From a virus, in IMG/VR virus record IMGVR_UViG_3300046740_000679, positions 1-53,185 of that record: DNA of 53,185 bases. The stretch is one strand, 5' to 3'. Every line of letters begins with the position of its first letter. Position 1 is the first letter of the stretch. The notes beneath the pieces are model-generated. The model was not told where the DNA came from. It saw only the letters and a program-made list of their open reading frames with translations, and did not search any database. Below, in pieces: positions 46,248-53,185 of this stretch. Both the position numbers and the translations under genes were made by a program.

Positions 46248-46598
46248 TCAGACGGCCTCGCCGTCGACGGAGAACGTGAACGGCCCGGTGCCGATGGTGC
46301 AGACCGCCCGAATGAAGCGGTCGATGCCGGTGAACGACTTGCGCTCGCTGGTCACGCCGGTCGCCTGGGTGAAGGCCGCGACGGCGCGCCACGTCGAGTT
46401 GTCGGCCGACGTCTGAATCGCGACGTCGAGCGTGCCGGTGCCCGCCGTGACGGCGAGTGTCAGACGCGCCGTGCCGCGATCGCCGAGCTCGATCGCGGCC
46501 GTGGTGAAGGTGGCCGCTTTCGCCGCCGGCGGGACCAGCCCGCAGGCGAGGGTGTTTGCGAAGCGCCCATTCGCGGTGTTGTAGCCGTTCCCTTGCAT
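46248..46598 (-). CDS. Small beta-sandwich head protein, possible decoration
   Basis: 116 residues. ATG 46598 has AAGGA upstream. LDVAIQTSADNSTWRAVAAF, IDRFIRAVCTIGTGPFTFSV are shared with the N-terminus of the DUF1320 fusion. As a free-standing beta-sandwich near the capsid gene, a decoration or cement role is plausible. Confidence 0.6.
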   Translation of the reverse strand: MQGNGYNTANGRFANTLACGLVPPAAKAATFTTAAIELGDRGTARLTLAVTAGTGTLDVAIQTSADNSTWRAVAAFTQATGVTSERKSFTGIDRFIRAVCTIGTGPFTFSVDGEAV

Positions 46599-46611
46599 GA
46601 TCGTGATCCTT

Positions 46612-46890
46612 CTATGGGAGTGCGGCGAGTGCCTTCAGCACCGTCGTCGCTTCTTTGATGTTCAGGCTCGCGAAGTTCATGAGCTCCGCGACGTCGGCGC
46701 CGTCGAGGTCTTCGCGCGTCGTGTAGCGGGCCGCCGCGAGCTTCGCGAGGAAGGGGAACGCCACGGGGAGAGGGGTGCCGGCGACGCCGTCCTGCTTGGA
46801 CCGGTACGCCGCCGCGAGCCCCTCGTACTGCATCAGGTAAAGCTGCTGCGACTTGCGGAGGTAGTAGCGGCGGACGGTTTTGACCGGCAT
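46612..46890 (-). CDS. Hypothetical head-region protein, 92 residues
   Basis: MPVKTVRRYYLRKSQQLYLM, basic and helical. It has GGGGCGG upstream of ATG 46890. It is between the capsid and decoration-like genes. No family recognised. Confidence 0.55.
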   Translation of the reverse strand: MPVKTVRRYYLRKSQQLYLMQYEGLAAAYRSKQDGVAGTPLPVAFPFLAKLAAARYTTREDLDGADVAELMNFASLNIKEATTVLKALAALP

Positions 46891-46894
46891 GCGG

Positions 46895-47059
46895 TCACCG
46901 CCCCTTCCGCTTCTCCTGCGCTTGCGGCGACGCCGGCGCCGTCGGCGCGGCCTTGTCGTCCTCGACGAGGAGCGCCGCGGCGGCCTTCTCGGCAGCCGCA
47001 GCCTCGACCGCCTTCTTCGCCTTGAGGCGCCGGCGGTTCTCGTTGAATGCGCCGAGCAT
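46895..47059 (-). CDS. Small Ala/Lys-rich protein, 54 residues
   Basis: ATG 47059 overlaps the capsid stop (TGATG). MLGAFNENRRRLKAKKAVEA continues with an Ala-rich helix and a Lys/Gln tail. The charged helix suggests a DNA- or capsid-binding minor protein. Confidence 0.5.
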   Translation of the reverse strand: MLGAFNENRRRLKAKKAVEAAAAEKAAAALLVEDDKAAPTAPASPQAQEKRKGR

Positions 47060-47940
47060 CAGCCGTCCGTCACGATGTCAACGACACCGGGCCGGGTCGC
47101 GCCGGGCGTGCGTGCGTAGCGGTGGGCCACCCAATACAGGTGGAGCGCCATCACTTCGCTGTCGGTGAGGATGTCCTTGTCGGTGTCGACGGTGGGCTCC
47201 TTCGAGTACCAGAACGCGAGGGCGCCCTTTTTGACGACCTTCGAGTGGAACTTCCCGTTCCCGTCGATCGTGTTCCGATCGGAGACGCTCACCGGGATGC
47301 CGTTGAAGCGCGCGAGCGCACCGATGTCGTCCTGCGGCAGAATGAGAAGCGGACGCCCCGTGGTGTCCTTCAGCTTCAGCATGTTCTTGAAGACGGTCGA
47401 GTGCACCGAGAGCAGCGCGATGTCTTGCTGCTCATCGGCCCACTTCATCCGCGAGTCGACGAGGACGTCGTAGGTCAGGTTGTTCGTGCCGCCGGAGACG
47501 TCGTTGATCTGCGACGAGGGCAGGCTCGCCGTCGCCGCGTCGATCAGCGCCTGGTCTGCGCGGCGCATCACGGCGATCATGAGCTGACGCGCGAACTCCT
47601 TGTACGGATCGGCGTACTGGGCCGCGAGCTGCGCCCAGTCGCTGATCTCGACGGCCTTGCCCGAGTGCTTGACCGTATTGGTCTCGGACGTCATCGAGAG
47701 CGTCGCCGGCGTGAGCGCGTCGGTTTCGCCGCCGACGTCGTCGAGCTCGCCGATGGTCCCGAAGTACGGGATCTTGATGGTGTCGCCGCCCTTGATCTTC
47801 CCTCCAGCGGGGCCGGAGTTGGGCATCGTCGGGCTGACGATGGCCGCGCCCGTGCCCCAAAGGCAGATCTGCCCGGCGTACTGGCCTTGGATCGCTTCGG
47901 TCAGGATCTCGGGAATGACGAGGTTTGAACGCGTGAGCAT
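47059..47940 (-). CDS. Major capsid protein
   Basis: 293 residues. MLTRSNLVIPEILTEAIQGQ, PYFGTIGELDDVGGETDALT, TNTVKHSGKAVEISDWAQLA, DPYKEFARQLMIAVMRRADQ and MKWADEQQDIALLSVHSTVF are typical of an HK97-fold coat protein. Following the protease-scaffold is the standard order. ATG 47940 has a GGGA site. Confidence 0.88.
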   Translation of the reverse strand: MLTRSNLVIPEILTEAIQGQYAGQICLWGTGAAIVSPTMPNSGPAGGKIKGGDTIKIPYFGTIGELDDVGGETDALTPATLSMTSETNTVKHSGKAVEISDWAQLAAQYADPYKEFARQLMIAVMRRADQALIDAATASLPSSQINDVSGGTNNLTYDVLVDSRMKWADEQQDIALLSVHSTVFKNMLKLKDTTGRPLLILPQDDIGALARFNGIPVSVSDRNTIDGNGKFHSKVVKKGALAFWYSKEPTVDTDKDILTDSEVMALHLYWVAHRYARTPGATRPGVVDIVTDG

Positions 47941-48020
47941 GGACGTGTCCCTTTCGGCCGGTCTCTCTCAGGCCATCGACGTTGCGGTTGTGGGCGCGGG
48001 AGCCGCGGCCCTGTTTCTGC

Positions 48021-49181
48021 TCAGCGTTTCGGCTGCGCGTATTTCATGGCGGGCTTGCCGCGTTTTTCCCAGTCGGCCTTGAGCGTCGCGTACATCGCGG
48101 GGTTCTCGACGTTCAGGTTGTGCTTCTCGGCCGGCTCCATCTCCTCCCAAGCCTTCGTGCCTTCGGGGCGCTGCTCGAGGGGCTTGTTCGGCCCGGCCTC
48201 GAATGCGGAGACTGTCGGTGCGCTCTCGATCCAGCTTGCGAGCGTGTCCAACGACTCCTTGAAGGTCTCGGTACCGTCAGCGCTCTTCGTCGTCGCGCGC
48301 GCCCACGCCTCGAGCGCGGGGGTCATCTTGTTGAGCTTGTAGCCCTTTGCGATCAGTGCATCACGATCGCGCTTCTCGCCTTCGATCTTCACGGCCGCGA
48401 GACTCTTCTGCGCGATGCCGAGTTGCTTGAGTGCTTCGACGCCCGACTTGATGAGGCCGAACGCTTCGTCGGCGCTCTTCGCGCCCGTGGCTTCGAGCAC
48501 GCGGAGCTCGAGAGCTTTCGAGCCGCTTTGAATGGCAGTGATCGCGGCGAGGATATCGGCCTCCGACGCATCCGCTTTGAGACCGAGCAAAAGAGCGAGA
48601 GCCTTCATCACATTCTCCAGGTCAGCCGCCGTCGTCGACAGCGGGGATTTCACGAACGCCTTCAGCGCATCGAGCGCCTTGGCCCGGTCCTCGACGGTGA
48701 CCGCGTTGGGATTGCAGGGGACGGGACACACGCTGATCTCGAGCAGCTCGTTCCCGCGGAGCACGTAGACGTCTTGGCCGTTCCGCGTTTCGACGCTGCC
48801 CTGCTTCGGGCGGAAGCCGACCGACACGGCGCGCAGGCTCCCCTGGCTGAAGCCCTGGAAGCACATCTCGGCCATCGGGTTCGCCTTCTCGTCGACGAAG
48901 TTGATCGTCGCGACGAGCTTGCCCTCTTCGATCGCCACGTTCGTGGCGAAGCCGACGGGCAGCGTGTCCTCGGGCTCGCCGCCGAACATGCCGACGATGT
49001 TGTGGAAGTAGAGAACGACGGGGTTCTTCGTGAACCGCCGCAGATCCCAATCTTGGACGAGCACCTCGCCTTCGAGGTCGACGTCGTCGGTGCTCGCGAT
49101 CACGTCGAACGAGCGCGTGCCGCCACCTACGGCAGCCTTCACGCTCGAGAGGCCGAAGAGCCGGCGAATGGTTTCGTTCAC
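48021..49181 (-). CDS. Prohead protease (S78) fused to Mu gpI-like scaffold
   Basis: 386 residues from GTG 49181, chosen for its AAGGAG site and the GTGA overlap with the upstream gene. The N-terminal ~165 residues are an HK97-type protease: His60 (PVVLYFHNIVG), Ser120 in LRAVSVGF and a Glu in LLEISVCPVPCNP as likely active-site residues. The C-terminal ~200 residues are helical and end with LNKMTPALEAWARATTKSAD, similar to the Mu gpI scaffold. The protease probably frees the scaffold and matures capsid subunits. Confidence 0.82.
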   Translation of the reverse strand: MNETIRRLFGLSSVKAAVGGGTRSFDVIASTDDVDLEGEVLVQDWDLRRFTKNPVVLYFHNIVGMFGGEPEDTLPVGFATNVAIEEGKLVATINFVDEKANPMAEMCFQGFSQGSLRAVSVGFRPKQGSVETRNGQDVYVLRGNELLEISVCPVPCNPNAVTVEDRAKALDALKAFVKSPLSTTAADLENVMKALALLLGLKADASEADILAAITAIQSGSKALELRVLEATGAKSADEAFGLIKSGVEALKQLGIAQKSLAAVKIEGEKRDRDALIAKGYKLNKMTPALEAWARATTKSADGTETFKESLDTLASWIESAPTVSAFEAGPNKPLEQRPEGTKAWEEMEPAEKHNLNVENPAMYATLKADWEKRGKPAMKYAQPKR

Positions 49182-49861
49182 GGTTGCTTCTCCTTGAAGG
49201 ACGACCAAAGCGGCGCCGGATAGTCGGAGCGCGGGGCCTTCCAATCGTCCTCACCCGGCGGCGCGCCGAAGCCGTCGTCGGCCTCGATCGTCGGGGGCTT
49301 CTTCGCGACGCCGTGCTTGTCGGCTTGCTCGCCGGTCAGCGTGATGAAGTGACTGCGGCAGTTGAAGTGCAGCGGCGGAAGGTGCGACTTCCACCAGGCA
49401 TCGTCGGCGGGGCGCACCGTGCCGTCGCACTTCTCGCAGATCTCGCTCGTGCGGTCGTCCTCGATCGCGTCGAACATCCAGTAAGGGCGATCGGCGATCG
49501 TGTCCTCGTCGGTCGCCTGCTTGTAGCGGCCGGCGGTGTATGCACTCTGCACGTTCGTGCGGAAGATCGTCTCGATGCGCGCAGCGGGATTCTCGACGGT
49601 GCCCTCCCACGCGCTCGTGAGTGACTCGGTGACGCGCGCCTTGAAGTCTTCGAGGTCCTCGCCGTCTTTGAGGGCCGTGCCGATCGCATCCCAAACCTGC
49701 GTGACAAGATCGAGCTGCGCGACGGCGGAGACGTAGAACGCGCGATCGGCAAGGGCCGCGGTGAGCTCTTCGACTTGCGCGCGGGTGAGCACAAGCCGAT
49801 CGGCGAACCACGTAATCGCGTCCTCGGCGTCGACGGGATCGAAGCTGACGTCCCAAGCCAT
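49178..49861 (-). CDS. Head morphogenesis protein (Mu gpF / SPP1 gp7-like)
   Basis: 227 residues. RIETIFRTNVQSAYTAGRYK, then DDRTSEICEKCDGTVRPADD and LPPLHFNCRSHFITLTGEQA are the family hallmarks; the Cys-containing part (C-x2-C, HFNCRS) may hold zinc. It is a minor head protein that binds portal and DNA. ATG 49861 follows the small gene before it. Confidence 0.9.
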   Translation of the reverse strand: MAWDVSFDPVDAEDAITWFADRLVLTRAQVEELTAALADRAFYVSAVAQLDLVTQVWDAIGTALKDGEDLEDFKARVTESLTSAWEGTVENPAARIETIFRTNVQSAYTAGRYKQATDEDTIADRPYWMFDAIEDDRTSEICEKCDGTVRPADDAWWKSHLPPLHFNCRSHFITLTGEQADKHGVAKKPPTIEADDGFGAPPGEDDWKAPRSDYPAPLWSSFKEKQP

Positions 49862-49864
49862 CGG

Positions 49865-50095
49865 TCAGCGTGCGCCAGCGGCGAGCCTCGACAGCTTACG
49901 CTCCATGCCGATCGCGAGTTGGTGGCGCGCCCATCCCTCTTCGCACTCTGCCCGCAGCTCGATCGCGACGGTGCATGAGTGCCCGCGCACCGTCGCGTTC
50001 GCGACGAGACACGGATGTCCGCCGACCTCTTGCTGCGCGATCGTCAGGTCGGGAGCTATCGCGCGGCAACGCGCTTCTGCGGTGTCGTCGGACAT
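49865..50095 (-). CDS. Small hypothetical protein between portal and gpF
   Basis: 76 residues. MSDDTAEARCRAIAPDLTIA, EVGGHPCLVANATVRGHSCT, with three spaced Cys/His residues and one beta-rich half. It may be an accessory of the portal. No family recognised. Confidence 0.5.
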   Translation of the reverse strand: MSDDTAEARCRAIAPDLTIAQQEVGGHPCLVANATVRGHSCTVAIELRAECEEGWARHQLAIGMERKLSRLAAGAR

Positions 50096-50112
50096 GCTTC
50101 ACCCCGTTCTGC

Positions 50113-51708
50113 TCAAGTGTCTTGCGCGAGCGCTGTCCGTCCCGCGAGCTCGCCCATCGTCATCGTCGCCGTGACGACCTTCGCGAGCTTCGCCGGGCTC
50201 ATGGCCTGGTAGGCCTTCGCGAGGCGATCGCGGATGTCGCCGAAGTCTTCGCCGTCCTCGACGGCCTTGAGGATCGCTTTGAGGTCGGGCGCGATCGCGG
50301 TGACCGCCCGCTCGCGCGCGGTGTCGGCGAGGTTGTCTGCGTACGTCTGTCCTGCTTTGAGGCCGGTACGCTTCGGAGCCGCGGCCTTGGCGCGACGTCC
50401 GCGGGCCGCCTTGCCGCCGCCCCCTTGATCGCCTCCGCCGTCGGCATTGTCTCCGCCGCCGTTCCCCCCGTTGCCACCGTCACCGGGCCCGCCGAACGGG
50501 TTCGGCGGAGGCGGGGGCGCCTCGAGGAGCGGGATCGCCGCGCCGGCGAGAAGGGGAACCTTGAACGTCGCGCAGAACTCCGCGAGATCGATCGGGAGCT
50601 TGAACGCCGCGAACTGCGCGAGCGCGGTGCCGCCGGCGACCCAAAGATCGGCGAGGGCTTTGAGGTCCTCGGGCGGGTCGATCGCCCACTGCGGCCAGGG
50701 CGCGAGATCGCGGCTGCCGTAGTTGAACTCGGCCCACCAGGTGAGCGCCTGCTCGTGCGTGCACGTCGACGCGGTCTCGGCGGTGAAGCGAAGGACGCTC
50801 GCCTCGGCGACCTTGTGCACGTCGGCCGCGGCGAAGCTGCCTCCGGTCACTTCCGTCGAGAGGTTGTTCCCGAGGACCGTGATCGCGAACGCGGCGTTGG
50901 CGCCGTCGTTCTGCGCCTTGAACGTCATCCACGTGTTGGCGATGTCCGAGACGACTTTGAAATCCCATCCGGGCGGCATCGCGAGGGTCGCCCCGCGCGC
51001 CATGGCTTTCATGTCGGCCGCGAGCTCTTTGCGATCGTTCTTTCCGGGGTTCGCGGCGGCGGTCGACGTCGCGACGCGCGTCGTTTGGCCGTGGCCTTCG
51101 GAGTACTGCCCCCAGTCGGTGATCGCGTACTGCTTCAGCAGCCACCAGCGCGCGAGCCCGCGCCAAAGCCCCTTGGCCCACGGACGCTTCCGGCCGTACG
51201 GCGTGTAGAGGATCCAATTGCCGTCGCCCGGCGCGATCGGGACCCACGTCCCGCCGTCGATGCGCGCTTCCCATGTGCGCGTCTGCCAGTTCCACCGCAG
51301 GTTCCGAGGGTGCCATGCATCGAGGACACCGACGACGCGGTCGCCCTTCGTCACCCACGTCATGCGGCCGACGCCGATGCCGAGGAGCGTGCCCCACTTG
51401 AGGACCTCGCCGAGCTCCTCCTCGGCGAACATCGCCCACCAGTCCTCCCCGACGTCGAGCGCTTTGACCGGGCGGCGCTTGCCGCGCGACGCTTCGAACG
51501 TGAGGTCGAGACCGAGGACGCCGTGAATACGTTTGTTGATGACCGCGAGGAGGCGGTCGTCGGCCATCATCTGATCGCAGAGGTCGGCCGCTTGGAGAAG
51601 CGTGCCGCTGTCCGCAAGGAGCTCGGCGCTCCGGATGAGCAGCGGCGTCCAGTCTTGGAACGCGCGGACCGACGGCTCCTGAACGATGGCGAGGTTGGGT
51701 GTGCTCAT
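50113..51708 (-). CDS. Portal protein (DUF935, Mu-like)
   Basis: 531 residues. ADDRLLAVINKRIHGVLGLD, GVLKWGTLLGIGVGRMTWV-like, NWILYTPYGRKRPWAKGLWR, RWWLLKQYAITDWGQYSEGH, and FNYGSRDLAPWPQWAIDPPE define DUF935 portals. A Gly/Pro-rich linker (about 400-450, GGPGDGGNGGNGGGDNADGG) precedes a helical C-terminus. It forms the dodecameric vertex for packaging and tail joining. Confidence 0.92.
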   Translation of the reverse strand: MSTPNLAIVQEPSVRAFQDWTPLLIRSAELLADSGTLLQAADLCDQMMADDRLLAVINKRIHGVLGLDLTFEASRGKRRPVKALDVGEDWWAMFAEEELGEVLKWGTLLGIGVGRMTWVTKGDRVVGVLDAWHPRNLRWNWQTRTWEARIDGGTWVPIAPGDGNWILYTPYGRKRPWAKGLWRGLARWWLLKQYAITDWGQYSEGHGQTTRVATSTAAANPGKNDRKELAADMKAMARGATLAMPPGWDFKVVSDIANTWMTFKAQNDGANAAFAITVLGNNLSTEVTGGSFAAADVHKVAEASVLRFTAETASTCTHEQALTWWAEFNYGSRDLAPWPQWAIDPPEDLKALADLWVAGGTALAQFAAFKLPIDLAEFCATFKVPLLAGAAIPLLEAPPPPPNPFGGPGDGGNGGNGGGDNADGGGDQGGGGKAARGRRAKAAAPKRTGLKAGQTYADNLADTARERAVTAIAPDLKAILKAVEDGEDFGDIRDRLAKAYQAMSPAKLAKVVTATMTMGELAGRTALAQDT

Positions 51709-51718
51709 CGTCGTTCTT

Positions 51719-53125
51719 TCAGCGCCGTGAGCTTCCGATCACGATCAAGCCTTCGCCGCCATGCGCGCCGTCGAGCATCAGATCGGTGATTCCGTAGACC
51801 ATCGCGTCGACGCGATCGGGGCTCTTCTTGGAGACGCCCGGCACCCATGTGCACATCTGATCTTCGAGCTCGGGGAACGAGCCGGCGTGGTGCACGCGCT
51901 TCTGTTCGTAGAGGGCCGCAACAGGTTCAGCGCGGAGCGCCTTGCCCTTCTTCGCGTGAATCGCCCGATAGCTGACGTTCTGGTCGACGGTGCGGATCGT
52001 CGACTCGACGAGGTCCCCGCCGTTATTGACCTCGGCGATGATGCGGTCGGCGTCGCGGTCGTTGTATGCTTTGACCGACGTGGTCGCCCACTCATGGGGC
52101 GAAAACAGGCCGCTCAGATCGTCGAGAATGTAGCCGTCACCGTCGACGCCAAGCCCCGACGAGATGATTCCGGTTTCGTCGCTGCCCTCTTCCGCGCTGA
52201 CGGCGGGATCGATCGAGACGACGATGCGCTCCATCGCCGGGAGCAGCTTCGGGTTCGCAAGCTGAAGGAGCTCGAGCTGCGCCCGCTTCCAAAGCGCACC
52301 CGGCGTGTCGTCGAGGACCTCGGCGTAGAGCTCCTGGCGACCGAGCCGCGTGCCCTCGTACTTCGCGATGATCGTTTCGAGGAAGGTCGGGGCGAGGTTG
52401 CCCTTGTTCTCGAACGTCGATCCCTTCGTGACAGCGACGGACCGGCGAAGCTTCCTGCCGCGCGGCGTGACCGTCGGGTAGCTGCCCGCGAGGAGCTCGC
52501 GGATGATCTTCGTCGGCCGCGGCGTCGTCGTGATGACGGCTTGCGGATTGTTCCCGAGGCGGAGACCGAACTTGAACTGATCCCAGGCGTCGACGAAGCG
52601 CCACGCGGCGAGCTCGTCGGCCCATCCCCCCGTGTGCTGCGGTCCGCGAAGCTGGTCCGGCTTGTCGGCCGAATACGTCGTCGCGATCGCGCCGTTCTTC
52701 CACGTCAGACGCCGCTTCGACGGCTCGTACTTCGGAGTGTTCCAAGGGGGGGCGGTGGCGAGGATGCCGCTCTCGCCCTCCACCATGACGTCGCGAACGT
52801 CAGCGGCGGTGCGGCCGACCAGGGCGAGCCGTTCGTTCGAGGGGACGTGCCGCGGGCCTACGCGTTCGCGGCACCATTCGGCGCCGGTGCGCGACTTGCC
52901 GAAACCGCGACCCGCGAGAATGAGCCAGAATTGCCACTTCCACGCGGGCGCGACCTGCTTCGGCCGCGCCCAGAAACCACGCCAGATGTACTCAAGGGCC
53001 GCCCGATCCTGGGGGGTCGGCGCTATCTCCCGGAGCGCTTTCGCCCTCTCCGAGGCGGGAAGCGAGGCTATCGAGGCGGCCAGCGAGTCGCTGTTCGGCC
53101 TGAGAGAGCTCGTCCAAGGTGTCAT
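51719..53125 (-). CDS. Terminase large subunit (TerL)
   Basis: 468 residues. Walker A AGRGFGKSRTGAEW begins at residue 71; residues 305-330 (RIVVSIDPAVSAEEGSDETG) hold the first RNase-H-like Asp, and IIAEVNNGGDLVE and SPDRVDAMVYG the later acidic residues. The N-terminus (LAASIASLPASERAKALREI, FWARPKQ) is typical of the Mu/lambda-type Terminase_6 family. The start overlaps the TerS end by about 134 bases. It drives ATP-dependent packaging and cuts concatemers. Confidence 0.95.
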   Translation of the reverse strand: MTPWTSSLRPNSDSLAASIASLPASERAKALREIAPTPQDRAALEYIWRGFWARPKQVAPAWKWQFWLILAGRGFGKSRTGAEWCRERVGPRHVPSNERLALVGRTAADVRDVMVEGESGILATAPPWNTPKYEPSKRRLTWKNGAIATTYSADKPDQLRGPQHTGGWADELAAWRFVDAWDQFKFGLRLGNNPQAVITTTPRPTKIIRELLAGSYPTVTPRGRKLRRSVAVTKGSTFENKGNLAPTFLETIIAKYEGTRLGRQELYAEVLDDTPGALWKRAQLELLQLANPKLLPAMERIVVSIDPAVSAEEGSDETGIISSGLGVDGDGYILDDLSGLFSPHEWATTSVKAYNDRDADRIIAEVNNGGDLVESTIRTVDQNVSYRAIHAKKGKALRAEPVAALYEQKRVHHAGSFPELEDQMCTWVPGVSKKSPDRVDAMVYGITDLMLDGAHGGEGLIVIGSSRR

Positions 53126-53185
53126 CCGGTGTATCGGCCCCGGAGTAGTGAAGCTTCCGGTCGGCCAGGGTGCGCACCCGGTCGC
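52992..53185 (-). CDS. TerS C-terminal portion (right copy, completes the gene starting at 518)
   Basis: The frame reads RTLADRKLHYSGADTPDDTL and goes on to end GDSADPPGSGGP at a stop at 52992. It contains the second copy of the 127-base repeat (53059-53185) and is the end of the small terminase that begins at 518. The acidic, Gly/Pro-rich tail is common in TerS. In the circular genome the gene overlaps TerL in another frame. Confidence 0.65.
   Translation of the reverse strand, partial: DRVRTLADRKLHYSGADTPDDTLDELSQAEQRLAGRLDSLASRLGEGESAPGDSADPPGSGGP
53059..53185. repeat. Terminal direct repeat, right copy
   Basis: Identical to bases 1-127. One copy should be removed to obtain the unique circular genome of 53058 bases. 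See the left copy for the reason it is probably an assembly overlap. Confidence 0.95.

Overview
The window is one complete, circularly closed genome of a temperate tailed phage (about 53.06 kb unique). Its first 127 bases are repeated exactly as its last 127 bases, so the contig closes on itself inside the terminase genes. An exact 127-base overlap is what a k=127 assembler leaves on a circular or circularly permuted molecule. The DNA is visibly GC-rich and gene-dense. Most consecutive genes overlap by ATGA, GTGA or TGATG, so much of the genome is read as long translationally coupled operons. A lysogenic-conversion lipoprotein (21690-22415) has an Asp/Ala/Gly-rich linker of the kind common in Myxococcota (Polyangia) lipoproteins, and the attP core is the 3' half of a host-type tRNA-Arg(CCU). 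A myxobacterial or similar host is a reasonable guess, not proven.

Layout. (A) Positions 549-12448, minus strand, accessory and replication arm: an Acb2-like cyclic-oligonucleotide sponge, an AcrVA2-like protein, a frameshifted RusA, a DnaA-domain-IV-like protein, a replication initiator whose gene contains iteron-like repeats (candidate origin), a DUF5131/Gp37-Gp68 protein, an MT-A70 adenine methylase, the remnant of a D12 adenine methylase, a C5 cytosine methylase, DUF1643 and DUF6884 proteins and many small Cys-rich proteins. (B) 12445-16400, lysogeny control: tyrosine integrase with attP inside its 3' end, an excisionase-like protein, CII-like and Cro-like regulators, a divergent promoter/operator region and a CI-like repressor. 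(C) 16423-21562, plus strand: an early operon behind a near-consensus promoter, with a Bet/RecT annealing protein and a PD-(D/E)XK exonuclease. (D) 21690-23221, plus strand: a possible moron module (lipoprotein, LITAF-like membrane protein). (E) 23205-28278, minus strand: lysis region with two muramidase/transglycosylase-like enzymes, small lipoproteins, a papain-like protease and holin-like membrane proteins. (F) 28310-52992 and across the junction, minus strand: terminase, DUF935 portal, Mu-F/SPP1-gp7 protein, prohead protease-scaffold, capsid, connector genes, contractile tail (sheath, tube, frameshifted chaperone, tape measure), baseplate and fibres, ending in a 1200-residue sialidase-like receptor-binding protein.

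The structural block is a Mu-like or myovirus-type module, but the phage uses a lambda-like integration and repressor module and has no Mu transposase, so it is a mosaic. Points most worth checking are the Acb2-like and AcrVA2-like genes (counter-defence arm), the origin embedded in the initiator gene, the A7 frameshift signal in the tail chaperone, the attP inside the integrase, the papain-like protease in the lysis block, the sialidase-like spike, and two adjacent genes that have lost their middle parts. All functional calls are from reading motifs by eye; no database search was run.
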